Below are positions 21,987 to 31,223 of a DNA stretch of 47,335 nt, piece after piece. Both the position numbers and the translations under genes were made by a program. Position 1 is the stretch's first letter. Each line of letters opens with the position of its first letter. The DNA is from Streptomyces sp. NRRL S-31 (lineage in GTDB: Bacteria > Actinomycetota > Actinomycetes > Streptomycetales > Streptomycetaceae): positions 1-47,335 of the forward strand of contig NZ_JOCB01000066.1 of the NCBI RefSeq assembly GCF_000718775.1. Reading direction: 5' to 3'. Under the pieces are notes generated by a model that was given only the letters and a program-made list of their open reading frames with translations, had not been told where the DNA came from and searched no databases.

Positions 21987-24773
21987 ATGCGGCGAATGCG
22001 GTGGTGGCTTTTTTTACTGCTCCTTACGGCGACCATGACCTGCTGGGGGTGTTCCTCCGCCGAGGCGCGGCAGCAGTCCTGTTGGGAAAATCAGCTGTCG
22101 ACCAGCATGGTGGACGCCAAGCTGAAATTCCATCAGCACGGCGAGAGTTTCGTCAGAGTGGATTCACACCTGCGGGTCGAGGTTCCCCTGGAGGAATGGA
22201 GCCTTGCGCGGAAGCTGACCCTCAGCAAGGATTCCGCCGATTACCGGGTGGCAATGCACTGCCTGCTCCGCGGGCCGGACAACACCCAGCACAACGCGGA
22301 ATGGCGCACCCATGATCCGGCGGTGACGGAAACCGGGAACAAAGTCACGGTCGAGTACGACTCCTTCGCCTGGATCAAGAACTACCAGCCGATCCAGCTC
22401 GGTCCCTGGCTCATCGAGAGGCTGCGGGACGACACCTGGACGGTCCGCCTCCGGTCGCCCACCCTCCGGAAGGCCCACTGGCGGCAGGTCGAGGTGGACA
22501 CCGGCGGACTCCGGTTCAGCGACCTCTCCCAACGGGCGTCGTCCTCGGACGCGGACACCCTGATGTGGACGGACTGGCCGCCCGGCCGTATCGCCTTCGA
22601 GATCGATCTCCCATGGCGCCGTTACTGGCTCCTGTCCTACGGCAACTCCTTCTGGGGCCAACTCGGGATCGCCGCCTGGTGGGTGTGCGCCTCGGCCCTG
22701 ATCGTCCTGGCCGCGCGGCGCGCGCAACGGGCGTCCTCCACCACCCCGGCCACGGCACCGGACCCGCCGAGACCGGGCGGCGCCTCCGGTCCGAAGGCCA
22801 CGCCCGGTCCGAAGGCCGCGTCCGGTCCGAAGGCCGCGTCCGGTCCGGGCCGCGCTTCCGGTGCGGCGGCCGTCTCCGGTCGGGGCGGCAATCCTGGTCC
22901 GCACACGGCCTCCGGTCCGGACGGCAATCCCGGTCCGGACACCGCCTCGGCACCGGACACCGCCTCCACTCCGAACGCCGCCTTCGGTCCCGGCCGCGCT
23001 TCCGGTCCGGGGGACGACGACAACCCGGCGACGGCCGTCGTGCAGTGGGCGCTGGTCAGCGCCGCGGTCGCCCTGATGGTCATCCTGCTCTTCGCCCAGA
23101 AGCCACCGCACCCGCAGTGGGGCATCCCCCTGAGCATCGCCGCCGGCCTCACGCTGCTGTTGGTCGCCCGGCCCTGGTACGGCGGCCCGCACCGCACGGC
23201 GCGGGGCCACACCTCCGAACCGCCCGCCGACTTCGCGGACCGGCGGCGCCGTCAGGCCCGTGCCGTCGTCGGCACGGCGGCGGCGGTGGCGGTGCTCGGT
23301 CTGTTCGTGGTGCCGGCACACCGGTTGTTCGGCCTGCCGGAGAGCCTGGTCTCCGAGCGGGGCGTGGGTTTCCCCGGCCAGGTGGGCTACGCCCTCATGG
23401 GCCTGGCGACCGTCTGGCTGTGGCTGGCCGCCATGGTTGCGTGGGCGTGGCGCTTCGCCCGCGAGGGAGCCTTGCTGCCCGACTCCTGGACCCGGGCGTG
23501 GGACACGTCCCCGGCGCGGTGCGTCACCGCCGTTTCCGTGCTGCTCGGCGTGGTCGCCGGGAGCCTGCTCTGGTGCGCCCGGTGGACGAGCGAGAACCAG
23601 TGGAAGAGGGTCACCTGGCTCACCGACCCGGACCCGGTGAAACACCGTGCGCACACCAGCGGAGTCATGGCCAACTTCGCCTTCACCGACCTCACCTGGA
23701 TCTTCTCCTACAGCTGGATCCTGACGGTCGTCGCGCTGTGCGCCCTGCTGCACTTCCGCGTCATGACGCAACGGACCAAGCGCAGACACGCGTCACTGGG
23801 CCCGGAGGGACCCGATCTGCTGCTCACCGCCACGGTGTTCGCCCTCACGGCGGGTCTGGAGGGGGCCGGATTCGCGGGCAGCCAGGCCCAGTTCAGCTTC
23901 TGGCTCGTCCTCAACATCTGCTCGCTGTTCGCGGTCCTCGCCGTGGGGCGGCGATGGTCGGTGCTGAGCCGGCTGGGCGACGACCTCTGCGCCAAGCGGC
24001 TGAAGAACAAGAAGCGCCACGCCGAACTGCTGCTCAAGTCCCGCGAGTACCGCCACCTCAACCAGCAACTCCACCTGCTGGACCAGGGACGCGCCACGAC
24101 CCCGACGCGCGAGGAGGTGGAGAGCCAACTGGCCGCGCTGCGGACCTGGCTGGTGAGCGGGTGCTCCGGCCAGATGCCGCCCGCCCACATCTCCGTGCTG
24201 GACACCGCGCTGGCCTTCGGGCCGGAAGGCCACTGGTGGGCCAATGCCGTGCGCGCCGCGCGATGGGCCTTCTGCTTCGGGATTCCGGCCAGCATCGCGC
24301 TGCCCTACCTGGACGTGAAGGAGTCCTGGAACCTGATACAGCTCACCTTCGAGCCGACCGCGATCCCGCAACTCGTCGCCACGGTCATCACCTACCAGTT
24401 GGCGTGGGCGGGCGCCGGTTTCACCCTGGGCGCGCTGTGGCGGCTGCTCCCCGGCCACCACAGCCCCGCCCGCGCGTGGAGCCTGACCTTCTCCTACGCG
24501 GTTCCCGCCGGGCTGACCGTGCTGCTCAGCCTGTTCACCGACGTGAACTTCCGCAACCTGCTCCTCTACTCGCTGATCATGCTCACCATCCTGACGCTCA
24601 CCAGCATCTGGATGGACACGTTCACGCTCAGGGAGGACCGGCAGTACTGGCCGAGCCGGTTCGCGCTGCTGCTCTCCGTCTACCAACTGCGGGGCGTGTC
24701 GACCCACGTCGCCTGGATCGTCGCCCAGGTCGCGGCGGCGGTGGCCATCTTCCACACGCTGGCCGGCAGCTGA
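21987..24773 (+). CDS. large multi-span membrane protein (DUF6185-like)
   Basis: This 928-residue protein has an N-terminal signal-like segment (MRRMRWWLFLLLL, with a weak lipobox ending at Cys22). An extracytoplasmic part of about 200 residues follows, then a membrane segment near 230-248, a low-complexity GPxxAS linker (about 268-345), and some ten further hydrophobic segments. A coiled-coil-like stretch (about 670-715) interrupts them. I recall the name DUF6185 for Streptomyces proteins of this kind, with limited certainty; no catalytic motif was found. ATG 21987 is preceded by GGAGGAGGTG at 8 nt. Its first 120 codons use more A/T-ending codons than neighbours, suggesting transfer or relaxed selection. 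Confidence 0.8.
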   Translation: MRRMRWWLFLLLLTATMTCWGCSSAEARQQSCWENQLSTSMVDAKLKFHQHGESFVRVDSHLRVEVPLEEWSLARKLTLSKDSADYRVAMHCLLRGPDNTQHNAEWRTHDPAVTETGNKVTVEYDSFAWIKNYQPIQLGPWLIERLRDDTWTVRLRSPTLRKAHWRQVEVDTGGLRFSDLSQRASSSDADTLMWTDWPPGRIAFEIDLPWRRYWLLSYGNSFWGQLGIAAWWVCASALIVLAARRAQRASSTTPATAPDPPRPGGASGPKATPGPKAASGPKAASGPGRASGAAAVSGRGGNPGPHTASGPDGNPGPDTASAPDTASTPNAAFGPGRASGPGDDDNPATAVVQWALVSAAVALMVILLFAQKPPHPQWGIPLSIAAGLTLLLVARPWYGGPHRTARGHTSEPPADFADRRRRQARAVVGTAAAVAVLGLFVVPAHRLFGLPESLVSERGVGFPGQVGYALMGLATVWLWLAAMVAWAWRFAREGALLPDSWTRAWDTSPARCVTAVSVLLGVVAGSLLWCARWTSENQWKRVTWLTDPDPVKHRAHTSGVMANFAFTDLTWIFSYSWILTVVALCALLHFRVMTQRTKRRHASLGPEGPDLLLTATVFALTAGLEGAGFAGSQAQFSFWLVLNICSLFAVLAVGRRWSVLSRLGDDLCAKRLKNKKRHAELLLKSREYRHLNQQLHLLDQGRATTPTREEVESQLAALRTWLVSGCSGQMPPAHISVLDTALAFGPEGHWWANAVRAARWAFCFGIPASIALPYLDVKESWNLIQLTFEPTAIPQLVATVITYQLAWAGAGFTLGALWRLLPGHHSPARAWSLTFSYAVPAGLTVLLSLFTDVNFRNLLLYSLIMLTILTLTSIWMDTFTLREDRQYWPSRFALLLSVYQLRGVSTHVAWIVAQVAAAVAIFHTLAGS
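22788..23021 (+). repeat. 18-bp coding minisatellite, about 13 units
   Basis: Units of the form GGTCCGAAGGCCGCGTCC repeat in exact 18-bp register from 22788 to 23021, coding the hexapeptide GPKAAS and variants. Units 2 and 3 are identical; the others drift. The array forms the linker of the 928-residue membrane protein. Confidence 0.8.
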
Positions 24774-24805
24774 CGGCCGACGGACGGGGGGAACGGAAGC
24801 GGAAA

Positions 24806-24833
24806 GGGGCCGCCGCGTGGTCGCGGTGGCCCC
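24806..24833. terminator. hairpin between convergent genes
   Basis: GGGGCCGCCGCG and CGCGGTGGCCCC flank a TGGT loop, with one mismatched pair. It lies between the stops at 24773 (plus) and 24846 (minus). Confidence 0.65.
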
Positions 24834-24845
24834 CCGGTCACTGCG

Positions 24846-25511
24846 CTAGGCGTAGGCGGTGATGTCCTTGACCACGGCGAAGCCGAGGCCGTACGCGCTC
24901 ATCCCGCGCCCGTACGCCCCCAGGTGCACCCCGGACTCCGTCGTACCGGCGAGCACCCAGCCGTACTCCGACTCCCGGTAGTGGAACGAGGCCGCGGCCC
25001 CGTCCACCGGCAGCGAGAGCCGGGACCACTCCGGTCCGTCGAGGTCGTCGGCGAGGGCCCACGCCGTCTCGGTCTGCTGGTCCAGCCAGTCGTCGCGCAG
25101 GCTGTGGTCCATCTGCCCGGGCCAGGTGAACGACAGCAGCCCCACCCCGGCCAGCCAGGCCGCCGAGGACACCGACGTGGCCTCCAGCAGCCCCGTTCCG
25201 TCGGCGCTGCGCCGGGACGGCTGCGCGGCGACGGTCACCACGACCGCGAACCTGTCCCGCTGCTCCCCGGCGGAGCCGGTCTCACCGCGCACCGAGGGCT
25301 CGTCGCCGTGCCCGATCGAGCCGTGCTCGACGGCTCCGTCGGCGGCCGTGCCCACCTGCATCAGCCAGCGGGGTCCCGTGAACGCCTCGTCCAGCCCGTA
25401 CCACGGGAAGGGCGCCCTCAGATAACCGTCGATCGTGCGCCGGGCAGAGGGGAGCTGTTGTCCACCCTCCGCGGCCGGCGCCTGCGCGCCCACCCGACTC
25501 GTCGTCTCCAT
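24846..25511 (-). CDS. conserved hypothetical protein
   Basis: This 221-residue soluble protein includes RRTIDGYLRAPFPWYGLDEAFTGPRWLMQ near 25-53 and a C-terminal SLPVDGAAASFHYRESEYGWVLAG strand region. I do not recognise a functional family. The ATG at 25511 has GAGGAGG 11 nt upstream; in-frame starts at 25601 and 25703 would add up to 64 residues that look like noncoding sequence (Cys- and Arg-rich), but 25601 (MLPSCC) cannot be excluded. It is downstream of tatB on the same strand, 240 bp away; that gap shows no clear signal. Confidence 0.65.
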   Translation of the reverse strand: METTSRVGAQAPAAEGGQQLPSARRTIDGYLRAPFPWYGLDEAFTGPRWLMQVGTAADGAVEHGSIGHGDEPSVRGETGSAGEQRDRFAVVVTVAAQPSRRSADGTGLLEATSVSSAAWLAGVGLLSFTWPGQMDHSLRDDWLDQQTETAWALADDLDGPEWSRLSLPVDGAAASFHYRESEYGWVLAGTTESGVHLGAYGRGMSAYGLGFAVVKDITAYA

Positions 25512-25751
25512 CTGCCCGGACGCCTCCTCGCTCTCGTCGGACCGGGTGGCCCGCCCCCCTTCGGGCGTACGCGTCCGGACCGCACAACAACTCGGCAGCA
25601 TATCCACACCGCTGACGGCGGCAGGGCAGGCACTGCATGCGTGGGTCGCGTGAACGGCCTGTTCAGGCCGGGTGCGGAGGGGGTGCGCTATGACGCGCGT
25701 CACGTGCGCGGAGTACGCCCGTGTGCGCGTGTCGCCGGGGAGGAGCGGTGC

Positions 25752-26210
25752 TTACGTGGCGTCCGCGTCGAAGGGCGGGCGGTCGGTGTCGTCGGGCGCC
25801 TGGGGCTTCTTGGTCATGTCGACGCGCCCGCCGGAGGAGGCGGGGGAAGAGGACCCCGAGGCGGAGGCCGAGGGGGACGCGTCGCCGTCGCGGCTGTTGA
25901 CCGCGTCCGTGACCTCGGCCATCTCCTTCTTCAGGTCGAACCCGTTGCGGATCTCCTTCAGCCCCAGGTCCTCGTTGTCCAGCTGCTTGCGGAGGAACGT
26001 CTTGGGGTTGAGGTCCTCGAACTCGAAGTCCTTGAACTCCGGACCCAGCTCGGTGCGGATGTCCTGCTTGGCGCTCTCCGAGAACTCGCGGATCTTCCGG
26101 ATCGTGCGCATGACGTCCTGGATGACCTTGGGGAGCTTGTCCGGGCCGAAGACGAGCACGGCGAGCACGATGATGGTCACCAGCTCCAGTGGCCCTATGT
26201 CATTGAACAC
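25752..26210 (-). CDS. tatB: Sec-independent (twin-arginine) translocase subunit TatB
   Basis: The 152-residue protein has a short N-terminal membrane helix (about 6-22, LELVTIIVLAVLVFGPDKLP) with the FGP hinge. An amphipathic helix follows (DVMRTIRKIREFSESAKQDI), then an acidic, Ser-rich tail, which is TatB architecture. With TatA and TatC it moves folded proteins across the membrane. GTG 26210 follows GGGAG by 6 nt. It lies 86 bp downstream of htrA, as in the M. tuberculosis sigE region. The long Ser/Ala tail is not needed for the fold. Confidence 0.92.
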   Translation of the reverse strand: MFNDIGPLELVTIIVLAVLVFGPDKLPKVIQDVMRTIRKIREFSESAKQDIRTELGPEFKDFEFEDLNPKTFLRKQLDNEDLGLKEIRNGFDLKKEMAEVTDAVNSRDGDASPSASASGSSSPASSGGRVDMTKKPQAPDDTDRPPFDADAT

Positions 26211-26296
26211 CTGATGCTCCCAGTGCGATGTCCTCGGTCGCTCAACCGTACCCGGCGTTCCCGTCCGACCGGTACCGCCCCGAGGTGAGACTTCTG

Positions 26297-28519
26297 TCAG
26301 TTCTGCTCCGACTCGCCCAGCACGAGCGACACCTCCCGCTCCGTACCGCCGCGTGCCACCGTCAGCCGCAGCCGGTCGCCGGGGCGGTGGGCGCGGATCT
26401 TGACGATCAGCTCCTCGCCGGTGTGCACGCGTTCCCCGTCGACGTCGGTGACGACGTCACCCGCCTTCAGTCCGGCCCGCTCGCCGGCGCCGCCGACGGC
26501 CACGGCGGGGCCGCCGCGCGCGCTTTCGTCGTCGATCCGGGCGCCGTCGCCGCCGTAGCCCATGTCGAGGGTGACGCCGATCACCGGGTGCGTGGCACGG
26601 CCGTCGCTGATCAGCTCCCGGGCGACCCGCCAGGCCTGGTTGACCGGTATGGCGAAGCCGAGACCGATGGAGCCGGCCTCACCGCCACCGGCGTCGGAGC
26701 CGCTGCCCGCGGAGCGGATGGCGGAGTTGATGCCGATGACCTGGGCGCGGGAGTCGAGCAGCGGACCGCCTGAGTTGCCCGGGTTGATGGGGGCGTCGGT
26801 CTGGAGCGCGTCGACGTAGGCGACGTCGCTGCCGTCGCTCTTCTCCCCGCCGGCCGTGATCGGCCGCTCCTTGGCGCTGATGATGCCGGCGGTGACCGTG
26901 TTGGCGAGGTCGAAGGGGGCGCCGATGGCGACGACGGGGTCGCCGACCTGGACGGTGTCGGAGTCACCGAGGGGCAGCGGGGTGAGTCCGTGGACGCCGC
27001 GCACCCGGACGACGGCGAGGTCGTAGCCGCTGTCCCGGCCGACGACCTCGGCCTTCACGGTGTCGCCGCTGCTGAACGTCACGGATATCTCGCCGTCCGG
27101 CCCGGCGGGCTGGACGACGTGGTTGTTGGTGAGGATGTGGCCCCGGTCGTCGAGGACGAAGCCGGTGCCGGTGCCCGCCTGGTCGGCCCCCCGGACGTGC
27201 AGCGTGACCACGCTGGGCAGGGCGCGGGCGGCGATCCCGGCCACGCTGTCCGGCGCCCGGCCGGCGGGCACGCCGGCGGCCCGCGGCAGCCGTACGCCGT
27301 CGCCGAGGCCGTCGCGTGCGACGTAGGCGCCGGCGATGCCGCCGACGCCCGCGGAGACGACGGCGACGGCGAGGGTCCAGCCGGCCAGGTGCCGCCAGGC
27401 CCGGCGCCTGCGCTGCGCGCGCGTCGGCACCTTGGCCCCGGTCTGCTGCAACGGCCCCCGGGCCGACGCCTGCTCCTCGGCGGTCCCGGCGGCCCAGGGG
27501 TCGTACCGGCCCCAGGGATCACCCCCCTGCGCCCCGGAACCGCCGGGCGGCACCGCCGCGGACCCGGCGGCCACCGGCGCGGGCGCGTGGGGCGCGGGCC
27601 CGGGAACCACCGGGGCGGACACGGCACCGGGAGGCAGGGGCCCGGCGGCCACCGGCGCGGGCGCCTGCGCGTGGGACGCGGACGTGTCGGCCGGGGTCTG
27701 GGGCGCGGACAGGGGCACCGGCGGGGCGACGGCAGGGGGTACGGCGGAGGGCGGCGGCAGGGTGACGGGCGCGGGTACGGCCGTGCCGTGCGCGGGGGCG
27801 GCGGCGGAGGCGACCGCCGGGTGCTGCACCGGCGGCGCGGGCGCCCAGGGGCCGGGCCGGCCGTAGGGCGGGGTGCTGTACGGATCGGGGTCGTGCAGCG
27901 GCCTGGGCCGCTCGCCGCGCTCCGCCCCGGCGGTCCCGGAGGCCGTGTGCGCCACGCCGTCGACGGCGACGGGGTCCCTGGCCACCACGACGGCTGCGCC
28001 GGCCGCCGGAGCCACGTCCCGACCCCCGTCGGCACTCGCCCCGGACGTCACGACCGCGTCCCGGACCCCGGCGACAACCTCTCCGGCCCCCTGAGCCACC
28101 TCCCGGCCCTCGACCACGCTCTCCCCGGAGGGCCTGGCCGCGCCCGGGACCCCGGCGGCGGCCTCTCCAGCCCCCTGAGCCACACCGCTGCCCGCAACGA
28201 CGTTCTCCCCGGGCGTCACGACCGCGTCCCGGACCCCTGTGGGGGTCTCCGCCGTCGCGGTGAGCCTCTCCCCGTCAACACCCGCACCCGCGGCTGCCGT
28301 CGTATGGGGTCCGGCGTCGCTGCCCCCCGTGCTCGGGTTCCCGTTCCCCTGCGGCGTCACGGAGTGGGCGCGGGGCCGTGGTGGGGTCGGTGCGGCGAGT
28401 TCGAAGTCGCCGGCCGTCCCGGTGGCCTCCCGTGCGGCGCTCTCGGTGCGGTCGGCCGGTGTCGTCCCCGCCGCTCCCTCCGGTTCGCGTGCCGGCGGGA
28501 CGCGGTTCCCCTCGTTCAT
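26297..28519 (-). CDS. htrA: HtrA-like membrane-anchored serine protease
   Basis: This 740-residue protein has a long disordered Pro/Ala-rich cytoplasmic region (1-375), a membrane segment at 378-400 and a trypsin-like protease domain with His467 (TNNHVV), Asp500 (GYDLAVV) and Ser583 (GNSGGP). A PDZ domain (about 645-735, AGERAGLKAGDVVTDVDG) completes it. It should degrade or refold damaged proteins outside the membrane. ATG 28519 has GGGGAG just upstream; an in-frame ATG at 28570 would add 17 residues. It follows the anti-sigma gene and precedes tatB, and is therefore probably part of the sigma regulon. Confidence 0.94.
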   Translation of the reverse strand: MNEGNRVPPAREPEGAAGTTPADRTESAAREATGTAGDFELAAPTPPRPRAHSVTPQGNGNPSTGGSDAGPHTTAAAGAGVDGERLTATAETPTGVRDAVVTPGENVVAGSGVAQGAGEAAAGVPGAARPSGESVVEGREVAQGAGEVVAGVRDAVVTSGASADGGRDVAPAAGAAVVVARDPVAVDGVAHTASGTAGAERGERPRPLHDPDPYSTPPYGRPGPWAPAPPVQHPAVASAAAPAHGTAVPAPVTLPPPSAVPPAVAPPVPLSAPQTPADTSASHAQAPAPVAAGPLPPGAVSAPVVPGPAPHAPAPVAAGSAAVPPGGSGAQGGDPWGRYDPWAAGTAEEQASARGPLQQTGAKVPTRAQRRRRAWRHLAGWTLAVAVVSAGVGGIAGAYVARDGLGDGVRLPRAAGVPAGRAPDSVAGIAARALPSVVTLHVRGADQAGTGTGFVLDDRGHILTNNHVVQPAGPDGEISVTFSSGDTVKAEVVGRDSGYDLAVVRVRGVHGLTPLPLGDSDTVQVGDPVVAIGAPFDLANTVTAGIISAKERPITAGGEKSDGSDVAYVDALQTDAPINPGNSGGPLLDSRAQVIGINSAIRSAGSGSDAGGGEAGSIGLGFAIPVNQAWRVARELISDGRATHPVIGVTLDMGYGGDGARIDDESARGGPAVAVGGAGERAGLKAGDVVTDVDGERVHTGEELIVKIRAHRPGDRLRLTVARGGTEREVSLVLGESEQN

Positions 28520-28650
28520 GCTCTCCCCAGGGCCGGGCCGTGACCGGGTGCTGCCACGGTCACGGGACATCGTCTGCCGCCCCGGGTCGGCGCCGCGGGC
28601 ACGGTCTCACAGGATCTAACCAGGTTCGCGAGGGGCGGCGCGGCGACCGG

Positions 28651-29550
28651 TCAGGGCGACGAGGGGGAGACGGTGCCGTCGGGCAGGGAGGCGGACCAGT
28701 CGGCGAGGGGGAGGGCCATGGCCTCGTCGACCGGGCGTATCAGCGGCGAGAGGGCGGCCGCACCGGCGAACACCGGCGTGGTCAGCCCGCGCACCGCCTC
28801 GGTGCGGGACTGTCCGTCGGCCGGGGCGGGCACCCCGGGCAGCAGCGGCGCGGACAGCGTGGTCGGGACCACGGGGGCGGGGCCGAGCAGCGCGCCGCCC
28901 TGGGCGAGCAGCGGCCCCACCGGGCGGCGGCGCTGGCTGTCCGGCGTGGCCGCTCCCCCGCCCGCCGAGCGTGCCGGGATGACGTTGCTGCCGGCCCCGG
29001 AGCCACCGCGGGCGTCCGCGGCCAGGTCGCCGGGGAGGACGGTGGTGACGCCGCCGAGGGCGACCGCGGCCAGCGACACCGCGCCGGCGGCGGCGAACGC
29101 GAACCGCCGTCCGCGCGAGGCGGAGCGGCCGTCGTCCGGGCGGGCGACGGGATGGATGCGGAAGCCGCCGTCCTCCGGGCCGCCGGGCGTGCGGGCGGGG
29201 ACGTACCCGAACGGGAGGCGCTCGTCGCGTCTCACTCCGAAGGGTCCCGGGCCGTCGCCCCCTAGCGGTGGCGTGCCGCCGCCGTCCGGGTCACCTCCCT
29301 CGGAGAGGCCCTGGAGGCGGGCCAGGAAGCTCGCCGAGGGCGGGGGCGGGGCCGCCTCCGCGAAGACGTTCTTCAGTGCGCGCTGGGCGTCCGCCTCGGC
29401 CTTGCACCGGGCGCAGGTGGCCAGGTGCGCGAGGACCCGCTCACGCGTCTCATGACCGAGCTCCCCGTCCACCAGGGCGGAGAGCCGGTCTCCCAGGTGC
29501 TGCTCCGCGAGGTGCGCCTCCCCGGCGGATTTCGGTCGTGATCCACTCAC
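28651..29550 (-). CDS. rseA: zinc-containing anti-sigma factor (RseA-like)
   Basis: This 299-residue protein has the ZAS motif H42-x3-C46-x2-C49 (HLATCARC) in its N-terminal helical domain, which binds and silences the sigma factor. A disordered linker follows, then a membrane segment (about 150-172) and a long extracytoplasmic tail. The GTG start overlaps the sigma stop as GTGA (29547-29550), so translation is coupled and the two proteins are made in ratio. It corresponds by position and layout to RseA of M. tuberculosis. The extracytoplasmic part probably receives the envelope-stress signal. Confidence 0.9.
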   Translation of the reverse strand: MSGSRPKSAGEAHLAEQHLGDRLSALVDGELGHETRERVLAHLATCARCKAEADAQRALKNVFAEAAPPPPSASFLARLQGLSEGGDPDGGGTPPLGGDGPGPFGVRRDERLPFGYVPARTPGGPEDGGFRIHPVARPDDGRSASRGRRFAFAAAGAVSLAAVALGGVTTVLPGDLAADARGGSGAGSNVIPARSAGGGAATPDSQRRRPVGPLLAQGGALLGPAPVVPTTLSAPLLPGVPAPADGQSRTEAVRGLTTPVFAGAAALSPLIRPVDEAMALPLADWSASLPDGTVSPSSP

Positions 29551-30332
29551 GCGGTCGCGCCCCCTCCCCCCAGAGCGGGGACCCGGGACAGGAAGGAGCG
29601 CCGCTCGGCCGCGCGTGCCTCCGGGGAACGGTGCGCGAGCGCCTTGCGGAGCTGGGACCGGCCGCGGTGGATGCGGGAGCGGACCGTGCCGAGCTTCACG
29701 CCGAGGGTGGCGGCGATCTCCTCGTACGACAGTCCCTCGATGTCGCACAGGACGACGGCGGCGCGGAACTCGGGCGCCAGGGTGTCGAGGGCCTGCTGGA
29801 CGTCGGCGTCGAAGTGCGCGTCGTTGAAGAGCTGCTGCGGGGTGGGCTCACGGCTGGCCAGGCGCTCGGCCGCGTCCTCGCCGAGGGCGTCGAAGCGGAT
29901 GCGCTGCTTGCGCCGGACCATGTCCAGGAAGAGGTTGGTGGTGATGCGGTGCAGCCAGCCCTCGAAGGTGCCCGGCGAGTACGTCGACAGGGAGCGGAAG
30001 ACGCGGACGAAGACCTCCTGGGTGAGGTCCTCGGCGTCATGCTGATTGCCCGTCAGGCGGTAGGCGAGGCGGTAGACCCGGCCGCTGTGCGTGCTGACGA
30101 TCTCGTCCCACGTGGGCGGAGTCCACGCCTGCCCGTCCGCGTCGGTGGCGAAGGTCGCGGTCTGGGTCTCGCCCGCGGCGAACCCGGAGGCGTGGCTGTC
30201 AGCTGCGGTGTCGGTCACGGATTTCGGCCTGCCCGCCGACCCGAGGAAGCGCCGCAGCACTCCGCCCCGGTCCCCGGGCGCAGCCGCACCTCCCCTGTCG
30301 GCTCTGGTGGTGTCCAGTGGAGCCCCTACCAT
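29547..30332 (-). CDS. ECF RNA polymerase sigma factor (SigE-like)
   Basis: The 261-residue protein has an N-terminal extension of about 70 residues, sigma region 2 (about 80-145, including [28 protein letters not shown]) and region 4 (about 175-233, [32 protein letters not shown]). It directs RNA polymerase to stress promoters. ATG 30332 is preceded by GAGGTG at 4-5 nt; a GTG at 30437 would add 35 residues, and multiple starts are known for the M. tuberculosis homologue. It is coupled to the anti-sigma gene. The divergent O-methyltransferase shares its upstream region. Confidence 0.93.
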   Translation of the reverse strand: MVGAPLDTTRADRGGAAAPGDRGGVLRRFLGSAGRPKSVTDTAADSHASGFAAGETQTATFATDADGQAWTPPTWDEIVSTHSGRVYRLAYRLTGNQHDAEDLTQEVFVRVFRSLSTYSPGTFEGWLHRITTNLFLDMVRRKQRIRFDALGEDAAERLASREPTPQQLFNDAHFDADVQQALDTLAPEFRAAVVLCDIEGLSYEEIAATLGVKLGTVRSRIHRGRSQLRKALAHRSPEARAAERRSFLSRVPALGGGGATA

Positions 30333-30377
30333 AGCCACCTCGCCCGTTAGCTCCGGATAAGCGGTTTTACGAGAATT

Positions 30378-30393
30378 TGATACATGCTGATAC
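30378..30393. promoter_or_regulatory. direct repeat TGATAC-ATGC-TGATAC upstream of sigma gene
   Basis: Two copies of TGATAC are 10 bp apart, one helical turn, 46 bp upstream of the sigma start in a notably AT-rich patch. The spacing fits a regulator binding in tandem on one DNA face. No protein is identified. Confidence 0.4.
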
Positions 30394-30520
30394 GGCTCAT
30401 GCGGCTGCGTCAGCAGTTGCTCGGCGCGCTGCTCCACCTCTCGCCCCCCGTCGCATCCGCGGTCACCGGCTCATCCCTCTAAACGCCCGGGCTCATCTGC
30501 GGGTTCCCGGCGCCAACGGA

Positions 30521-30526
30521 TACAGT
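30521..30526 (+). promoter_or_regulatory. candidate -10 box of O-methyltransferase gene
   Basis: TACAGT would place the transcript start near 30533, 28 nt before the ATT. That leaves room for GGAGAGG in the leader but no room for a more upstream start codon. Confidence 0.4.
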
Positions 30527-30560
30527 CACGCCGAGGCAACCGCGGGGACAGGAGAGGGTC

Positions 30561-31193
30561 ATTACCGGCAACCGGCAGACGAGCTGGGCGTTCGCCGACG
30601 CCTTTGTCGCCGAGGACGACGCGCTGCACTGGGCCCGCGACCGCGCCCGGGAGGCGGGGCTGCGCTCGGTGTCGCCCAGCACGGGCGCCGCGCTGCGACT
30701 GCTCGCCGCCTCCGTGGACGCGAAGGCGGTCGCGGAGATCGGCACCGGCTGCGGGGTGTCCGGCATCCACCTGCTGCACGGGATGCGGCCGGACGGAGTG
30801 CTCACCACGGTCGATCCGGAGCCGGAGCACCAGCAGTTCGCCCGGCAGGCCTTCCGCGGCTGCGGCTTCGCCAGCAACCGGGCCCGCTTCATCCCCGGCC
30901 GCGCCCTGGACGTGCTCCCGCGCCTCGCCGACGCCGGCTACGACCTGGTCTTCTGCGACGGTGACCGGCTGGAGTACCCGGACTACCTCGCTGAATCGTT
31001 GCGTCTGCTGCGGCCCGGCGGCCTGGTGGTCTTCGAGGGGGTCTTCGCGAGCGGCCGCACGGTCGACTCCGGGCCGCAGCCGACCGAGGTGCTGCGGCTG
31101 CGGGAGCTGCTGCGCACCGTGCGGGAGAGCCAGGAGATGGTGCCGTCGCTGCTGCCGGTGGGCGACGGGCTGCTGTGCGCCGTCAGACGGTGA
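30561..31193 (+). CDS. O-methyltransferase with apparent ATT start
   Basis: This 210-residue class I O-methyltransferase resembles M. tuberculosis Rv1220c, also next to sigE. The SAM motif is VAEIGTGCGVSGIHLL near 57-72, and the later acidic CDGDRLEYPDYLAE segment is typical of metal-dependent catechol-type enzymes. Reading upstream in frame there is no ATG, GTG, TTG or CTG between the TAA at 30480 and GTG 30669, which lies 36 codons into the conserved domain. ATT 30561, preceded by GGAGAGG at about 3-6 nt and by a TACAGT -10 at 30521-30526, is the best start. The substrate is unknown. Confidence 0.8.
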   Translation: MTGNRQTSWAFADAFVAEDDALHWARDRAREAGLRSVSPSTGAALRLLAASVDAKAVAEIGTGCGVSGIHLLHGMRPDGVLTTVDPEPEHQQFARQAFRGCGFASNRARFIPGRALDVLPRLADAGYDLVFCDGDRLEYPDYLAESLRLLRPGGLVVFEGVFASGRTVDSGPQPTEVLRLRELLRTVRESQEMVPSLLPVGDGLLCAVRR

Positions 31194-31223
31194 CCGGGGG
31201 CCCCGGCGACCCCCGGAACGCGG

